Assembly (NCBI GenBank): GCA_040768125.1
Contig: JAXGNG010000003.1
Location: forward strand, 124,001 to 188,000
DNA: 64,000 nucleotides
Source of the DNA: RBG-16-49-21 sp040768125
GTDB taxonomy: Bacteria; Spirochaetota; UBA4802; UBA5550
Reading direction: 5' to 3'
In this document: positions 43,341 to 51,859 of the stretch, one piece after another
Layout of the letters: every line of letters begins with the position of its first letter
Position numbering within the stretch: position 1 is the stretch's first letter
Translations under genes and position numbers: made by a program
Notes under the pieces: generated by a model
What the model was told of the DNA's origin: nothing
What the model saw: the letters and a program-made list of their open reading frames with translations, nothing else
The model's database searches: none

Positions 43341-43868
43341 ATGATGAATTCCCGGAATAAAATTTTATCCTGCCAGATGGTATTGAGGCGGGGAATCGCT
43401 CTAAGCGCCCTGATAGTTATCGTCTTAAACCTGGCAGGCTGTGCCAAAGTACCTGATAAGCTTATTACTCCGACCCTCAGCATCGAAACCCATGGAGGCG
43501 AGGAATATACCCTCTCCCTGAGTGCCGGCATACAGAACGAGAATAGTGATATCGCCTTCATTAACATGAAGGGGAATGTTCTGTTTTACGATCCCGACAG
43601 TTCCGGGGCCACTGTTCTTGCCGTGCCCTTTGAATTGCCGGTTGTTCTTCCCTTCGATACCGGGATCATTGAAGTTCAGAAGGCATATACCGAGAAAGAG
43701 ATAATGCCGCTCGTGACACTCATGGGATCAGGCAGGGAAAAACTCATAAGCGAGAAGAGCATGGAGCGTACGTTCATAGAGAAGAACAAGATCGGCCTCG
43801 AGCTCTCAGGATATCAAAAGAAAAAGATCCTTGATCTCTTGAAGGAAAAGATACATGAAAAAAATTGA
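43341..43868 (+). CDS. lipoprotein, unknown function
   Basis: 175 residues with a lipobox at VLNLAGC (Cys ~35), then a strand-rich domain (ITPTLSIETHGGEEYTLSLS) resembling late-embryogenesis (LEA14/WHy)-like lipoproteins, and a charged helical C terminus (YQKKKILDLLKEKIHEKN). It overlaps the next gene by 14 bases. GATAGTTATC copy 6 is in the signal-peptide codons. No firm family. Confidence 0.55.
   Translation: MMNSRNKILSCQMVLRRGIALSALIVIVLNLAGCAKVPDKLITPTLSIETHGGEEYTLSLSAGIQNENSDIAFINMKGNVLFYDPDSSGATVLAVPFELPVVLPFDTGIIEVQKAYTEKEIMPLVTLMGSGREKLISEKSMERTFIEKNKIGLELSGYQKKKILDLLKEKIHEKN
43412..43421 (+). repeat. GATAGTTATC element, copy 6
   Basis: Exact copy in the lipoprotein signal sequence, read as Ile-Val-Ile. 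Confidence 0.8.
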
Positions 43869-44292
43869 TGACAGCCGGATATACCTTATCGCCGCTATTG
43901 CGGCTCTCGCGGTGGCACTGATCCTCGCTCCAGTTTCGTTTTACTCGATACTCATCGTGGAGCCGGAAATCGAGGAACTCCTCAATTCGGACGATACCAC
44001 AGGAGCGAATTACAAGCTGGCGTATTTGAAACTCCGAGATCCACAGATTTTTGCGGGATACGAGAATTTCGATATCGACGGTATATCCGTTAAAAATTCC
44101 CTGGCATTCTTTGACAAAAGGATATACTACGGGGGTGATATCGATGCCCCGCGGAAGGCCTATCTTGAACTCCTTCTTGACAGGAGAAAAAAAGGCTCGG
44201 CTCTCGGAAGGAACACCATGGCTTTTTTCACGCTTCTTTCACTCCTTTTCTGGGCGGTTTTTTTCCAGGAACGAAAGGCCTCGAGGTCTTAA
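43855..44292 (+). CDS. hypothetical membrane protein
   Basis: 145 residues with an N-terminal helix (residues ~8-33), a periplasmic loop of ~80 residues and a C-terminal helix (~118-138), so both ends face the cytoplasm. It overlaps the lipoprotein gene by 14 bases, so the two products are probably made together. No family recognised. Confidence 0.55.
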   Translation: MKKIDDSRIYLIAAIAALAVALILAPVSFYSILIVEPEIEELLNSDDTTGANYKLAYLKLRDPQIFAGYENFDIDGISVKNSLAFFDKRIYYGGDIDAPRKAYLELLLDRRKKGSALGRNTMAFFTLLSLLFWAVFFQERKASRS

Positions 44293-44312
44293 AGATAGCA
44301 CGTGTATTCCTC

Positions 44313-44340
44313 TTGACATTCCTGTTTTTTATCGTATTTT
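44313..44340 (+). promoter_or_regulatory. putative promoter of the response-regulator phosphatase
   Basis: A perfect TTGACA (44313-44318) and TATTTT (44335-44340), 16-bp spacer, 55 bases before the start codon. Confidence 0.5.
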
Positions 44341-44394
44341 GACTTCGGTGCATCTGTCCCTCATCGGTGTGCCGGTATCCGTGGCGCGGGAACA

Positions 44395-45495
44395 ATGAAA
44401 AAGAAAATAATGATCATAGACGACGAGGAAGCGATCCGAAAGCTTCTTTCGAGGGTGCTAACCGGTTCGGGTTATGACGTCGTGACCGCATCAAACGGGA
44501 GGGAAGCCCTGGAGAGGCTTGATTCCACCTCCGTGGACCTTATCATGCTCGATATGAACATGCCGGAAATGGATGGCCTGCAGTTCCTGCGAAGGGTAAG
44601 GGAAAACGACCTGACACACGTGCCGGTCCTCATAATCTCAGGAGACGCCAATCCTGATAACATCGTTAAAAGCTACAAGCTGGGTGTGTATGACTTTATC
44701 CGCAAGCCGGAAAAGACCGAGGTTATGCTTAAAAGGATAGAAAATGGCCTGAAAATCGGTGAAATGATCAATTTTAACGAATTCATCCGGGTTGAGCTCC
44801 TGATGGCAAGGAAACTTCAGAAGTATCTATTCCCGAATCCCACGCTGAAGAGCAGCCATGTTTCGATCCATACCTGGTCGTTGCCGCTTTCCGACATCGG
44901 CGGCGATCTCTTCGATTATGTCGTGTTCAGGGACGATCGGGTCGTTTTTTTCGTGGCCGATGTTTCCGGTCACAGCATCTCCGCCGCGCTCTACACCGCC
45001 ATCGTGAAAATGGTATTTCGGAACGCCCTCCAGAGATCCGAAACCCCGGGCGAACTCATGGCAGCAATGAACCGGGAACTCTCGGGGAACATACCGGTGG
45101 AGTCCTTCGTGACTGCATTCTGCGGAATATACGATCCCGGGCGACGCATCCTCCACTATGCCAATGCGGGACACCCTAAACCCTATTGTCTTTCGGGGGA
45201 CGGATTTTTCGCTCTCGAGGGCAACGATTCCTTTCTCGGTCCGATCGAGGACGCCAGGTACCGAACCCACCAGGTGGAGATGCCTGATATATCGAGCATA
45301 CTGCTGTTCACCGACGGGATACTGGATATCATGGGAGAAAATGACATGCCCGTCGGTAACGTGATGATGACGGACATCCTTAAGATGAGCGACTGTTCAC
45401 CCCTTGATAAGTACAGGCAGATCCAGGAAGTCATCACCGGCGGTGAGGTGGCGGTCAATGACGATTGCACGCTCATGCTGGTCGAGCTCGCCTGA
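44395..45495 (+). CDS. response regulator with SpoIIE-type PP2C phosphatase output
   Basis: 366 residues. A receiver domain (1-120) has the acidic pair DDEE, phospho-acceptor Asp ~54 in IMLDMNMPEMDG, Ser/Thr in LIISGDA and Lys in RKPEKTE. A linker helix with LLMARKLQKYLFPNP leads into the PP2C domain: IGGDLFDYV, DVSGHSISAALYTAI, NAGHPKPY, LLFTDGILD and NDDCTLMLV. This is the RsbU-like architecture in which phosphorylation of the receiver activates the phosphatase. No cognate kinase is adjacent; the large hybrid kinase at 8.3 kb carries its own receiver. Confidence 0.9.
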   Translation: MKKKIMIIDDEEAIRKLLSRVLTGSGYDVVTASNGREALERLDSTSVDLIMLDMNMPEMDGLQFLRRVRENDLTHVPVLIISGDANPDNIVKSYKLGVYDFIRKPEKTEVMLKRIENGLKIGEMINFNEFIRVELLMARKLQKYLFPNPTLKSSHVSIHTWSLPLSDIGGDLFDYVVFRDDRVVFFVADVSGHSISAALYTAIVKMVFRNALQRSETPGELMAAMNRELSGNIPVESFVTAFCGIYDPGRRILHYANAGHPKPYCLSGDGFFALEGNDSFLGPIEDARYRTHQVEMPDISSILLFTDGILDIMGENDMPVGNVMMTDILKMSDCSPLDKYRQIQEVITGGEVAVNDDCTLMLVELA

Positions 45496-45548
45496 TTGGA
45501 TGAATATTCCCGCCGGACCGATTGTCGTCACGAATCGCGTTATCGCTT

Positions 45549-46013
45549 ATGAATAGAATTCTGGTCGTGTCAGATTCCCATGGCAATACTCCCAAGCTTT
45601 CTGGGATCCTCGCCAGGGAGGAACCCTTCGATATCCTCGTCCATTGCGGTGATGGCATCGGCGACCTTTTCCACGTGAATATCCCTTCGGGAACTCTGGT
45701 CATTGGCGTAAACGGGAACATTGACGAAGCACGGGGAATCGATCGTGAGCGCATCGCGACATTTGAAGCAGATGGGATGCGGTTCATGGTTGTCCACGGT
45801 GACCAGTACCGGGTGCATCATGATTATTCCCTGATGGAACGCGAGGGGAGGGCCCGGAACGTCGATGTCGTGCTCTTCGGCCACACCCACAGCAGGTTTC
45901 ATGGGAAGGGAAGGCCGATTCTATTCAATCCTGGCCCGGCCTCAGGCGGACATTATGGTTGTATCACGACGGGTGAGCGCCTTCATATAGAGCACAGGAT
46001 GCTGCCGGAATAA
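45549..46013 (+). CDS. YfcE/MJ0936-family metallophosphoesterase
   Basis: 154 residues with the complete family motif set: VVSDSHGNTPK, HCGDGIGD, GVNGNIDE, VVHGDQYRV, FGHTHSRF and NPGPASGG. These small dinuclear-metal phosphodiesterases act on cyclic nucleotides or other phosphodiesters; the natural substrate is unknown. ATG 45549 is chosen because motif I starts immediately after it. A terminator follows at 46016. Confidence 0.88.
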   Translation: MNRILVVSDSHGNTPKLSGILAREEPFDILVHCGDGIGDLFHVNIPSGTLVIGVNGNIDEARGIDRERIATFEADGMRFMVVHGDQYRVHHDYSLMEREGRARNVDVVLFGHTHSRFHGKGRPILFNPGPASGGHYGCITTGERLHIEHRMLPE

Positions 46014-46015
46014 AA

Positions 46016-46039
46016 AAGCGACACAATCTCATGTCGCTT
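46016..46039 (+). terminator. hairpin between convergent genes
   Basis: AAGCGACA (46016-46023) and TGTCGCTT (46032-46039) with an 8-base loop. An A-run lies upstream, so it would end with a T-run for the minus-strand gene, while the plus side has ACTAAAAATT. Confidence 0.6.
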
Positions 46040-46056
46040 ACTAAAAATTACCAGCC

Positions 46057-46066
46057 GATAGTTATC
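46057..46066 (+). repeat. GATAGTTATC element, copy 7
   Basis: Exact copy, 5 bases beyond the stop codon of the 62-residue minus-strand gene. Confidence 0.8.
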
Positions 46067-46071
46067 GGCGG

Positions 46072-46260
46072 TTATGCCGAAAAGGTCGGGTCTTTCTTTA
46101 TCAGGATTTCCTTGATTTTGGCGTCCCCGGCAGAAAAATAAACGATGGGGGATTCCATTAGCGAATATTCGTTGATAAGGCGGATATAATCCTCGTCGCG
46201 CCTCATGTCGATAAGGTCGATCTCCCTGAACTTTTTGTTACCGATGTAGATGGCTTTCAT
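46072..46260 (-). CDS. 62-residue small protein, unknown function
   Basis: MKAIYIGNKKFREIDLIDMR starts a compact acidic/basic alpha-beta-like protein ending KIKEILIKKDPTFSA. An AGGA motif lies about 8 bases before ATG 46260. The longer frame to 46338 has no ribosome-binding site. No family recognised. Confidence 0.5.
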   Translation of the reverse strand: MKAIYIGNKKFREIDLIDMRRDEDYIRLINEYSLMESPIVYFSAGDAKIKEILIKKDPTFSA

Positions 46261-46648
46261 GTGGAGTCCTGTGAGGGATGATGATGGTGCCGCTCTTACA
46301 TCTGCAAATGTATAGGGGTGAAAATATTTGTCCAGCATTTTACGTTAAATAATTTTTCTAGGGAAAATATTTTTCACTACGATGAAAAAAATCATCTTCA
46401 TTCCGTATATGTCTCGTCAGACCGCCGTTCAAATATTTATGCCAGGTGGCCTGACTTCACCATGACCGCATTCCCGTCGGCATTGATCGTGGGATTGATT
46501 ATCCGGATAGATAGTTACCGCCAACACGCGAAGCTCTGAGTGTAACGGCTATAATATATTTTTTGGGATTGACTTTTAAAGAGGCAAATATATAAATTGA
46601 CCGCACATTACCGGCTCTTACCGGCATTTTCATCGGGTACACACGCAA
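46261..46648. other. intergenic region with the lolA promoter
   Basis: No supported gene. The AT-rich frame at 46318-46539 lacks a ribosome-binding site. It holds a near-copy GATAGTTACC (46510-46519) and the lolA promoter. Confidence 0.45.
46569..46596 (+). promoter_or_regulatory. lolA: putative lolA promoter
   Basis: TTGACT (46569-46574) and TATAAA (46591-46596), 16-bp spacer, 53 bases upstream of the lolA start. Confidence 0.55.
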
Positions 46649-47347
46649 ATGAAACCAAATGGAAGAACCCTTTTCGCCTGTTTCGCCGCTGCGATAACTA
46701 TACTGTCCGTTACGGCCCTTCATGCATTCAAGTTCGATTTTATCACGGTAAGCGACGTGGTCGGCAATATTAGGAAATCCTTCGGCGCAATAGATACCTA
46801 CCAGGCGAATTTCACCATTTTTTCCGAGAAACTGGGGAAAACCACGCGCCAGACCGGCATTATTAAATACAAGGCGAACAACAGGCTTCACATCGAGTTC
46901 ACCCAGCCCCAGGGACAGAAAATCGTTTCCAACGGAAAGATGATGTGGATATACATACCGTCGATGAACGTGGTGGCCGAACAGGACCTTGATTCAGGTT
47001 CGGGTATATTCGTCTCCGGTTCGCGGAGCGGGCTGAACTGGCTCTTCTCAAAATATCATTACCGGTTCGCTACTAAGGAACAACCCGAAACGCAGGGCGA
47101 CGGCTCAAAAATGTACACGCTGATTTTAAAGCAGAAAGAAAGCCGAAGCGGCTACCGGAACATGAAGCTCTGGGTGAATGAGAGGTATTTTATTGTCAGG
47201 GCCCAGGGAGAGACATCCACGGGAAAAAAAATCGAAATTCAATTCACGGGTCTGAAGACAAATATCGACATTCCGAATTCCCTGTTCAGGTTTGATATTC
47301 CCGCCAGGGCCCGTGTCGTAAAAAACCCAATGATAACAGAGGAATAA
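46649..47347 (+). CDS. lolA: LolA-like outer-membrane lipoprotein carrier
   Basis: 232 residues with a signal peptide (to about residue 24). The LolA fold is visible in VVGNIRKSFGAIDTYQANFT, KTTRQTGIIKYKANNRLHIEF, QGQKIVSNGKMMWIYIP and YFIVRAQ. LolA ferries lipoproteins across the periplasm. It opens a probable operon with the RodZ-like gene (2-base gap), and the hydrophobic pocket surface residues are typical. A near-copy of the 10-mer element (GATAACTATA, 46693) lies in the signal-peptide codons. Confidence 0.85.
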   Translation: MKPNGRTLFACFAAAITILSVTALHAFKFDFITVSDVVGNIRKSFGAIDTYQANFTIFSEKLGKTTRQTGIIKYKANNRLHIEFTQPQGQKIVSNGKMMWIYIPSMNVVAEQDLDSGSGIFVSGSRSGLNWLFSKYHYRFATKEQPETQGDGSKMYTLILKQKESRSGYRNMKLWVNERYFIVRAQGETSTGKKIEIQFTGLKTNIDIPNSLFRFDIPARARVVKNPMITEE

Positions 47348-47349
47348 CC

Positions 47350-48477
47350 TTGGAAAGTATCGGCGAAAAGTTGCGCCTGGCTCGTGAGGCCAGGAGAATC
47401 TCCATCAAGGAAGTGGTGAAAGACACCAATATCAGCCCCGTATATCTCCAGGCCCTTGAGGAGGAGAAGTTCGATAAATTCCCCAGCGAGACCTATCTTG
47501 TCGGTTTTTTACGTTCGTATGCTGAATACCTCAAGCTCGATGTCGAGGGAATCGTCCAGGCCTACAAGGGCTACAAGATTGGGGAGAGCGCAACCCCCCT
47601 GGAGGAGTTAACCCGGCCCACGAAGTCTAACCTGAGCATGGCCCTGTCTTCTTTTTACAACAAACAGCGCACCGCGATAGTTATCGCCGGTGCGGTCCTC
47701 GCTTCAATCCTGGTGATTGTGGGTATAAGGGCCATCTTCACCTCCGGGGTGGATATATCTGAAGGAGATTCAACTGACGTTATTAAAGAAGAATATGCCA
47801 AGAACAAGGATAACGAGATAGACAATCTCCGGAATCTTCAGCTTTCCAACAACCGGGGCTTCATCCTCGTTTCCAGGAATGAAGCGATCCAGTTTCTCGT
47901 GGACAGCAGGGAGGTCATCCTCCTCATGAAGGACATTGCCCGGGATAGCGTTTCCCTGGAGGTTCTACCCGGCAGGACCCTTGAGACCTTCAAGATGGAC
48001 GAGCCCCGCACCATCGCGATTGAAGGGTCTCCACGCGATGTCACTATCACCCTCAAGGGGCTCACGGAGAACAGGGCCAAGATCATGGTGGCCCTGGGTG
48101 ACAAAAAAACCGCGGATGAAAAGGCCGAACAACCGGAGGAGACGTTCTCCGCCGCTGACAGTACCAGCGTCGAGACACAGAGCCGCCAGAGCCTCAAGAT
48201 CGTCTTCGAGGCCCAGTTCGTCCAGAAATCCTTTATCGAGCTGTACCTTGACGGTGTGCGAAAGGTGCGCGGTTTCATACCCGAGGGCCAGTTCGAGCGC
48301 TGGGAGGCAACGGAGTACATACAGATCAAGATCGGGAATGCCGGGGGTATTCGCGCAAGGATAAACGGAAGGGATTATTCCTTCGGCAGCCCCGGCCAGG
48401 TGGCGAACAAGGTCATTACCTGGAAAAAGGACGCCAAGAATCCGAACCTTTATCATATCGACGTGAAGGACTGGTAG
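47350..48477 (+). CDS. rodZ: RodZ-like transmembrane HTH protein
   Basis: 375 residues. An Xre-type HTH (IGEKLRLAREARRISIKEVV; LQALEEEKFDKFPSE; VGFLRSYAEYLKLD) occupies residues 1-70, a membrane helix is at ~112-132 (TAIVIAGAVLASILVIVGI), and a large periplasmic part ends in a DUF4115-like beta domain (SFIELYLDGVRKVRGFIPEG, GNAGGIRARINGRDYSFG). RodZ couples MreB to the wall-elongation machinery. Start codon TTG at 47350. Copy 8 of the 10-mer element lies in the membrane-helix codons. Confidence 0.75.
   Translation: MESIGEKLRLAREARRISIKEVVKDTNISPVYLQALEEEKFDKFPSETYLVGFLRSYAEYLKLDVEGIVQAYKGYKIGESATPLEELTRPTKSNLSMALSSFYNKQRTAIVIAGAVLASILVIVGIRAIFTSGVDISEGDSTDVIKEEYAKNKDNEIDNLRNLQLSNNRGFILVSRNEAIQFLVDSREVILLMKDIARDSVSLEVLPGRTLETFKMDEPRTIAIEGSPRDVTITLKGLTENRAKIMVALGDKKTADEKAEQPEETFSAADSTSVETQSRQSLKIVFEAQFVQKSFIELYLDGVRKVRGFIPEGQFERWEATEYIQIKIGNAGGIRARINGRDYSFGSPGQVANKVITWKKDAKNPNLYHIDVKDW
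47676..47685 (+). repeat. GATAGTTATC element, copy 8
   Basis: Exact copy within rodZ, in the membrane-helix codons, read as Ile-Val-Ile. Confidence 0.8.
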
Positions 48478-48514
48478 CCTCGTCCGGTCCGCAGGCGTCC
48501 CGCGCCGTTACGAT

Positions 48515-49822
48515 ATGGTCTCATCCCGCGATATAAGCTTCCACGTCATTTCCCTCGGTTGCGCTAAAAACCAGGTCGATTCCGAGCGTGTCAACGGCGC
48601 CATGCTTTCCTCGGGATTCCTGCCCGCCCCCTCCGGCGAAGAGGCCGATATCATCATCATCAACACCTGCGGCTTTATCGAGAAGGCGAAGGAGGAGTCC
48701 ATCAGTGTGATTTTCGACGCACTTCGTGATCGCGACGGCCGGCCCGGAGGCGAATTCGGCCGCAGGGCAGTGGTCATCGGCTGTCTCTCCCAGCGCTACC
48801 GCGACGCCCTCCTGGCAGAGATCCCGGAAATCGATTACCTGGAAGGTATACCCGACGACAGCTTCGTCGAACGGATGAGCCGACACTTCGGCATCGCCGC
48901 GGAGCCGCCCCGAAATGTCCGCGCTCCCCTCGTGCCGGGTCTCGCCTATGACTACATAAAGATATCTGAGGGGTGCTCGAACAACTGCTCCTACTGCGCC
49001 ATACCCCTCATCAGGGGTCCCCGGGGGGATTATCATCCCGACCTGATCCTTTCCGATGCCATGGCCGCGGCCGCCCGGGGAGCTCGGGAACTCGTGATCG
49101 TGGCGCAGGATACCGCGGCCTACCGGCACGGCGATATCGGTCTTCCCGGCCTCGTGCGCAAGCTCGCGGGGATCGACGGCATCGAATGGATCCGCCTGAT
49201 GTACTGCCACCCCGATCATGTCGACGAGGGCATCATCGCCCTCCTGGAGGAGGGGGGCAGGGTGGTGCCCTACATCGATCTTCCCTTCCAGCACGCCAGC
49301 GCCTCCGTGCTCGCGTCAATGGGAAGAAGGGGGTCCGCAGCGGCGTACCTCGATCTCCTGGGGCGCCTCAGGGAGCGCGTGAGGGGAATCCGCGTGCGTT
49401 CAACCTTCATGGTGGGATATCCCACAGAGGGCGACGGCGATTTTGAAGAGCTCCTCGACTTCTTGCAACAGGCCCGTATTGACCGGGTGGGGGCCTTCAT
49501 CTACTCCCCCGAGGAGGGCACGCCGGCGTGGAAAATGGCCGATCCCGTGCCGGCCCGCGTCAAGAAACGGCGTTTCCACCGCCTCATGACGATGCAGAGG
49601 GATATCTCGACGACGTCTCTCGAGGCGATGATCGGGAACAGGGTACGGGTCCTGGTGGAGGAGCGACTGGAGGATGGAACATGGGCGGGAAGGAGTGAGT
49701 ACGACGCCCCCGAGGTGGACGGTGTTTTTTTCTTGACCGGAAAGGACCTTCGGGTTAACTCGATCGTGACGGCCAGGGTCACCGGGGCGTTCGAATATGA
49801 CCTGGCGGGGGTAGTATCGTGA
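48515..49822 (+). CDS. rimO: ribosomal protein S12 methylthiotransferase
   Basis: 435 residues. N-terminal UPF0004 domain with ISLGCAKNQVDSERVNG and IINTCGFIEKAKEESI, then the radical-SAM motif CSNNCSYCAIP (CxxxCxxC), then a TRAM domain at the C terminus (GNRVRVLVEERL, TARVTGAFEYDLAG). The ISEGCSN and LPFQHASASVL segments fit RimO rather than MiaB. It methylthiolates Asp of ribosomal protein S12. pgsA overlaps its stop by 4 bases. Confidence 0.93.
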   Translation: MVSSRDISFHVISLGCAKNQVDSERVNGAMLSSGFLPAPSGEEADIIIINTCGFIEKAKEESISVIFDALRDRDGRPGGEFGRRAVVIGCLSQRYRDALLAEIPEIDYLEGIPDDSFVERMSRHFGIAAEPPRNVRAPLVPGLAYDYIKISEGCSNNCSYCAIPLIRGPRGDYHPDLILSDAMAAAARGARELVIVAQDTAAYRHGDIGLPGLVRKLAGIDGIEWIRLMYCHPDHVDEGIIALLEEGGRVVPYIDLPFQHASASVLASMGRRGSAAAYLDLLGRLRERVRGIRVRSTFMVGYPTEGDGDFEELLDFLQQARIDRVGAFIYSPEEGTPAWKMADPVPARVKKRRFHRLMTMQRDISTTSLEAMIGNRVRVLVEERLEDGTWAGRSEYDAPEVDGVFFLTGKDLRVNSIVTARVTGAFEYDLAGVVS

Positions 49823-50424
49823 GCATTCCGAAATTCACATGGAACGTGCCCAACCTCATCTCGATATCGAGGATCGTGATGATTCCCATTGTCATCTATC
49901 TCCTCTACATGAAACTCTGGCTTTACGCCGTGATACTCTTCGGCGCGGCTTCCCTTACCGATCTTCTCGACGGGTGGAGCGCCCGCAAGCTCAACCAGGA
50001 GTCGGAGTTCGGCGTGTTCATCGATCCACTGGCCGACAAGTTCCTGGTCATTTCGGTCCTCGCCGCCCTGATGGTGCTTGACCCCTACCTGGAGATTTTC
50101 GACTTCTGGATGATCGCCGTCATCGTGGGGCGCGACGTGCTCATCACCTTCATGCGCTTTCTAGCTTACCGGCGGGGGCGACGCCTCCACACGAGCAGGT
50201 TCGGGAAGGTGAAGACGGCCTTCCAGATGGTCTCGATCGTCATCATCATCATGATTTATCTTGTCCGCAAGTGGGGCATCTACGTCACCCACCAATCGGT
50301 TCCCTACTGGATCCTCCTCGGGGTGACGGTGCTGACCGCGCTTTCCGGCCTTCGCTACCTGTTCACGAACTGGCGCCTCTTTCTCCCCGAGAAGAAGAAC
50401 GAGGAACTGCACGATTCCGCATGA
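49819..50424 (+). CDS. pgsA: CDP-diacylglycerol-glycerol-3-phosphate 3-phosphatidyltransferase
   Basis: 201 residues with about five membrane helices. The CDP-alcohol phosphotransferase motif D(x)2DG(x)2AR(x)8G(x)3D(x)3D is complete across residues 52-74 (DLLDGWSARKL ... GVFIDPLAD). It makes phosphatidylglycerophosphate at the inner membrane. Start GTG overlaps rimO; its own stop overlaps the start of pgpA (ATGA), which catalyses the next step. Confidence 0.93.
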   Translation: MSIPKFTWNVPNLISISRIVMIPIVIYLLYMKLWLYAVILFGAASLTDLLDGWSARKLNQESEFGVFIDPLADKFLVISVLAALMVLDPYLEIFDFWMIAVIVGRDVLITFMRFLAYRRGRRLHTSRFGKVKTAFQMVSIVIIIMIYLVRKWGIYVTHQSVPYWILLGVTVLTALSGLRYLFTNWRLFLPEKKNEELHDSA

Positions 50425-50897
50425 GGATCAGGGAATTTTTCTTCACCGCATGCTATGCCGGCTACTGCCCGGTGGCTCCCGGTTCCGCGGGGACCCTGGT
50501 GGGCATGGCCGTGTATATCCTGGGATATGTTATTTTCGGCGAGGCGAGCTGGGCGGTCAACCTCGCCATGGTAGTCATCCTCTTTGTCCCCTTCGTGAGG
50601 CTCGTGGCCGACGGGGAGCGCTTTTTCGGGGTGAAGGATCCGCCCCAGGTGACACTCGACGAGGTAATGGGCTACTGGGTCAGCGTCCTCTTTTATCCCT
50701 TCAACATTAAAATCGCCCTCGCCGCATTCGTGGTCTTTCGCGTCATGGATATACTGAAGCCGTGGCCAATCAGCCGCCTGGAGCGGCTCCGGGGCGGTTT
50801 TGGAATTATGATTGACGATTGCGTCGCCGGGGTGTATACCAACCTGATACTGCTCGTCACGGTGCTCCTTCTCAAGTTTTTTTCTGTTGATATATAG
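50421..50897 (+). CDS. pgpA: phosphatidylglycerophosphatase A
   Basis: 158 residues with four membrane helices. The PgpA signatures are YCPVAPGSAGTLVG near residues 16-29 and the metal-binding VTLDEVMGYWV; FRVMDILKPWPISRLE and GGFGIMIDDCVAGVYTN complete the family pattern. It dephosphorylates the PgsA product to phosphatidylglycerol. ATG 50421 overlaps the pgsA stop. Confidence 0.93.
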   Translation: MRIREFFFTACYAGYCPVAPGSAGTLVGMAVYILGYVIFGEASWAVNLAMVVILFVPFVRLVADGERFFGVKDPPQVTLDEVMGYWVSVLFYPFNIKIALAAFVVFRVMDILKPWPISRLERLRGGFGIMIDDCVAGVYTNLILLVTVLLLKFFSVDI

Positions 50898-50988
50898 AGG
50901 GGATGCGGGCCGGGCGGCGACAGGGTCCCGGGTCGATTTTCCACGGAGCACCGTTCCGGTACACATCTAAAGGAGAAGCGGAAGCGTG

Positions 50989-51834
50989 ATGACGGCACGG
51001 ACATGGTTACCCCTTATGCTGGTCTGGTTGGTTTTTTTCGGTTCGGCCCTCAGCGCGGCCGATGAGCCCGCATCCGCCGACGCGGGAGAAAAGGACCGCT
51101 GTCTGGAATGCCACGGCGGCCTCGACGGTGACGTGGCGAAACCCGTCGGTGAATGGCGCGCCAGCGTGCACGCCGGGGGCAAGAAATGCTTTCTCTGCCA
51201 CAGGGGGAATCCCGATGCCGGAGATAAGATGGCGGCCCACGCGGGGAAGGACGGGTTTATCGGCAAGCCGGACAATAAAGCCATGCCTGACTTCTGCGGA
51301 AGGGAAGGGTGCCACTCCCTGGCCCTGGAACAGTTCCGGCGAAGCCCTCATTACCGTTCGGTCCTGACCAGGGGCGTGCCGCACTGCGGCACGTGCCACG
51401 GGTCCCACGCGATCCGAAAGAGTTCCGTGGGCATCATTGACGAGAAGACGTGCGCCACCTGCCATTCATCGGAGACGATCAGGGAAAACATCGGGATGAT
51501 CGCCGAGATCGACCGCGGCATCGCGGAGATCGATAAGAATATCGCCTTCATGGAGGAAAAGCATGCCGACGTACGGGTCCTGCGGGAGCGCCTTGACAGC
51601 GTCCGCCGCATCTACCATCAGCTCGTCCACGTTTTTTCCCGAACAGAACTGGAAACGAGCCGCCGGGTGCTCGATCTCGAGATAACGGGTCTCGGGGCCG
51701 ACGTCAGGTCAAAGGTTTCCTCCATCAGGCGCCTTGACGCCCTTTATATCACAATGCTTGTCGTCGGTCTCGCCATTATCGCCGGGGTTTCGATCTACAC
51801 CCTGGTGATGTACAGCAGGAGAAAGAAACTTTAG
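50989..51834 (+). CDS. multihaem c-type cytochrome with coiled-coil and C-terminal anchor
   Basis: 281 residues with a signal peptide. Four CxxCH sites (CLECH, CFLCH, CGTCH, CATCH) plus CGREGCH, a CX4CH site, suggest up to five haems in the first ~160 residues. A long charged helix (MEEKHADVRVLRERLDSVRR onwards) follows, and a C-terminal membrane helix (LYITMLVVGLAIIAGVSIYT) ends it. This resembles cytochrome c3-type electron carriers that pass electrons at the periplasmic face. ATG 50989 is chosen; GTG 50986 is in frame. Confidence 0.82.
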   Translation: MTARTWLPLMLVWLVFFGSALSAADEPASADAGEKDRCLECHGGLDGDVAKPVGEWRASVHAGGKKCFLCHRGNPDAGDKMAAHAGKDGFIGKPDNKAMPDFCGREGCHSLALEQFRRSPHYRSVLTRGVPHCGTCHGSHAIRKSSVGIIDEKTCATCHSSETIRENIGMIAEIDRGIAEIDKNIAFMEEKHADVRVLRERLDSVRRIYHQLVHVFSRTELETSRRVLDLEITGLGADVRSKVSSIRRLDALYITMLVVGLAIIAGVSIYTLVMYSRRKKL

Positions 51835-51859
51835 GGCTGCGCGCCCGGGGGGGACCGAC

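Noticed and set aside
46318..46539. 73-residue plus-strand open frame upstream of lolA
   Set aside because: No ribosome-binding site, not protein-like, and overlaps the intergenic AT-rich region.
38311..47685. GATAGTTATC as a DNA-uptake sequence
   Set aside because: Uptake sequences are spread over the whole genome; this element is confined to one part of the window, so I do not favour it without genome-wide counts.
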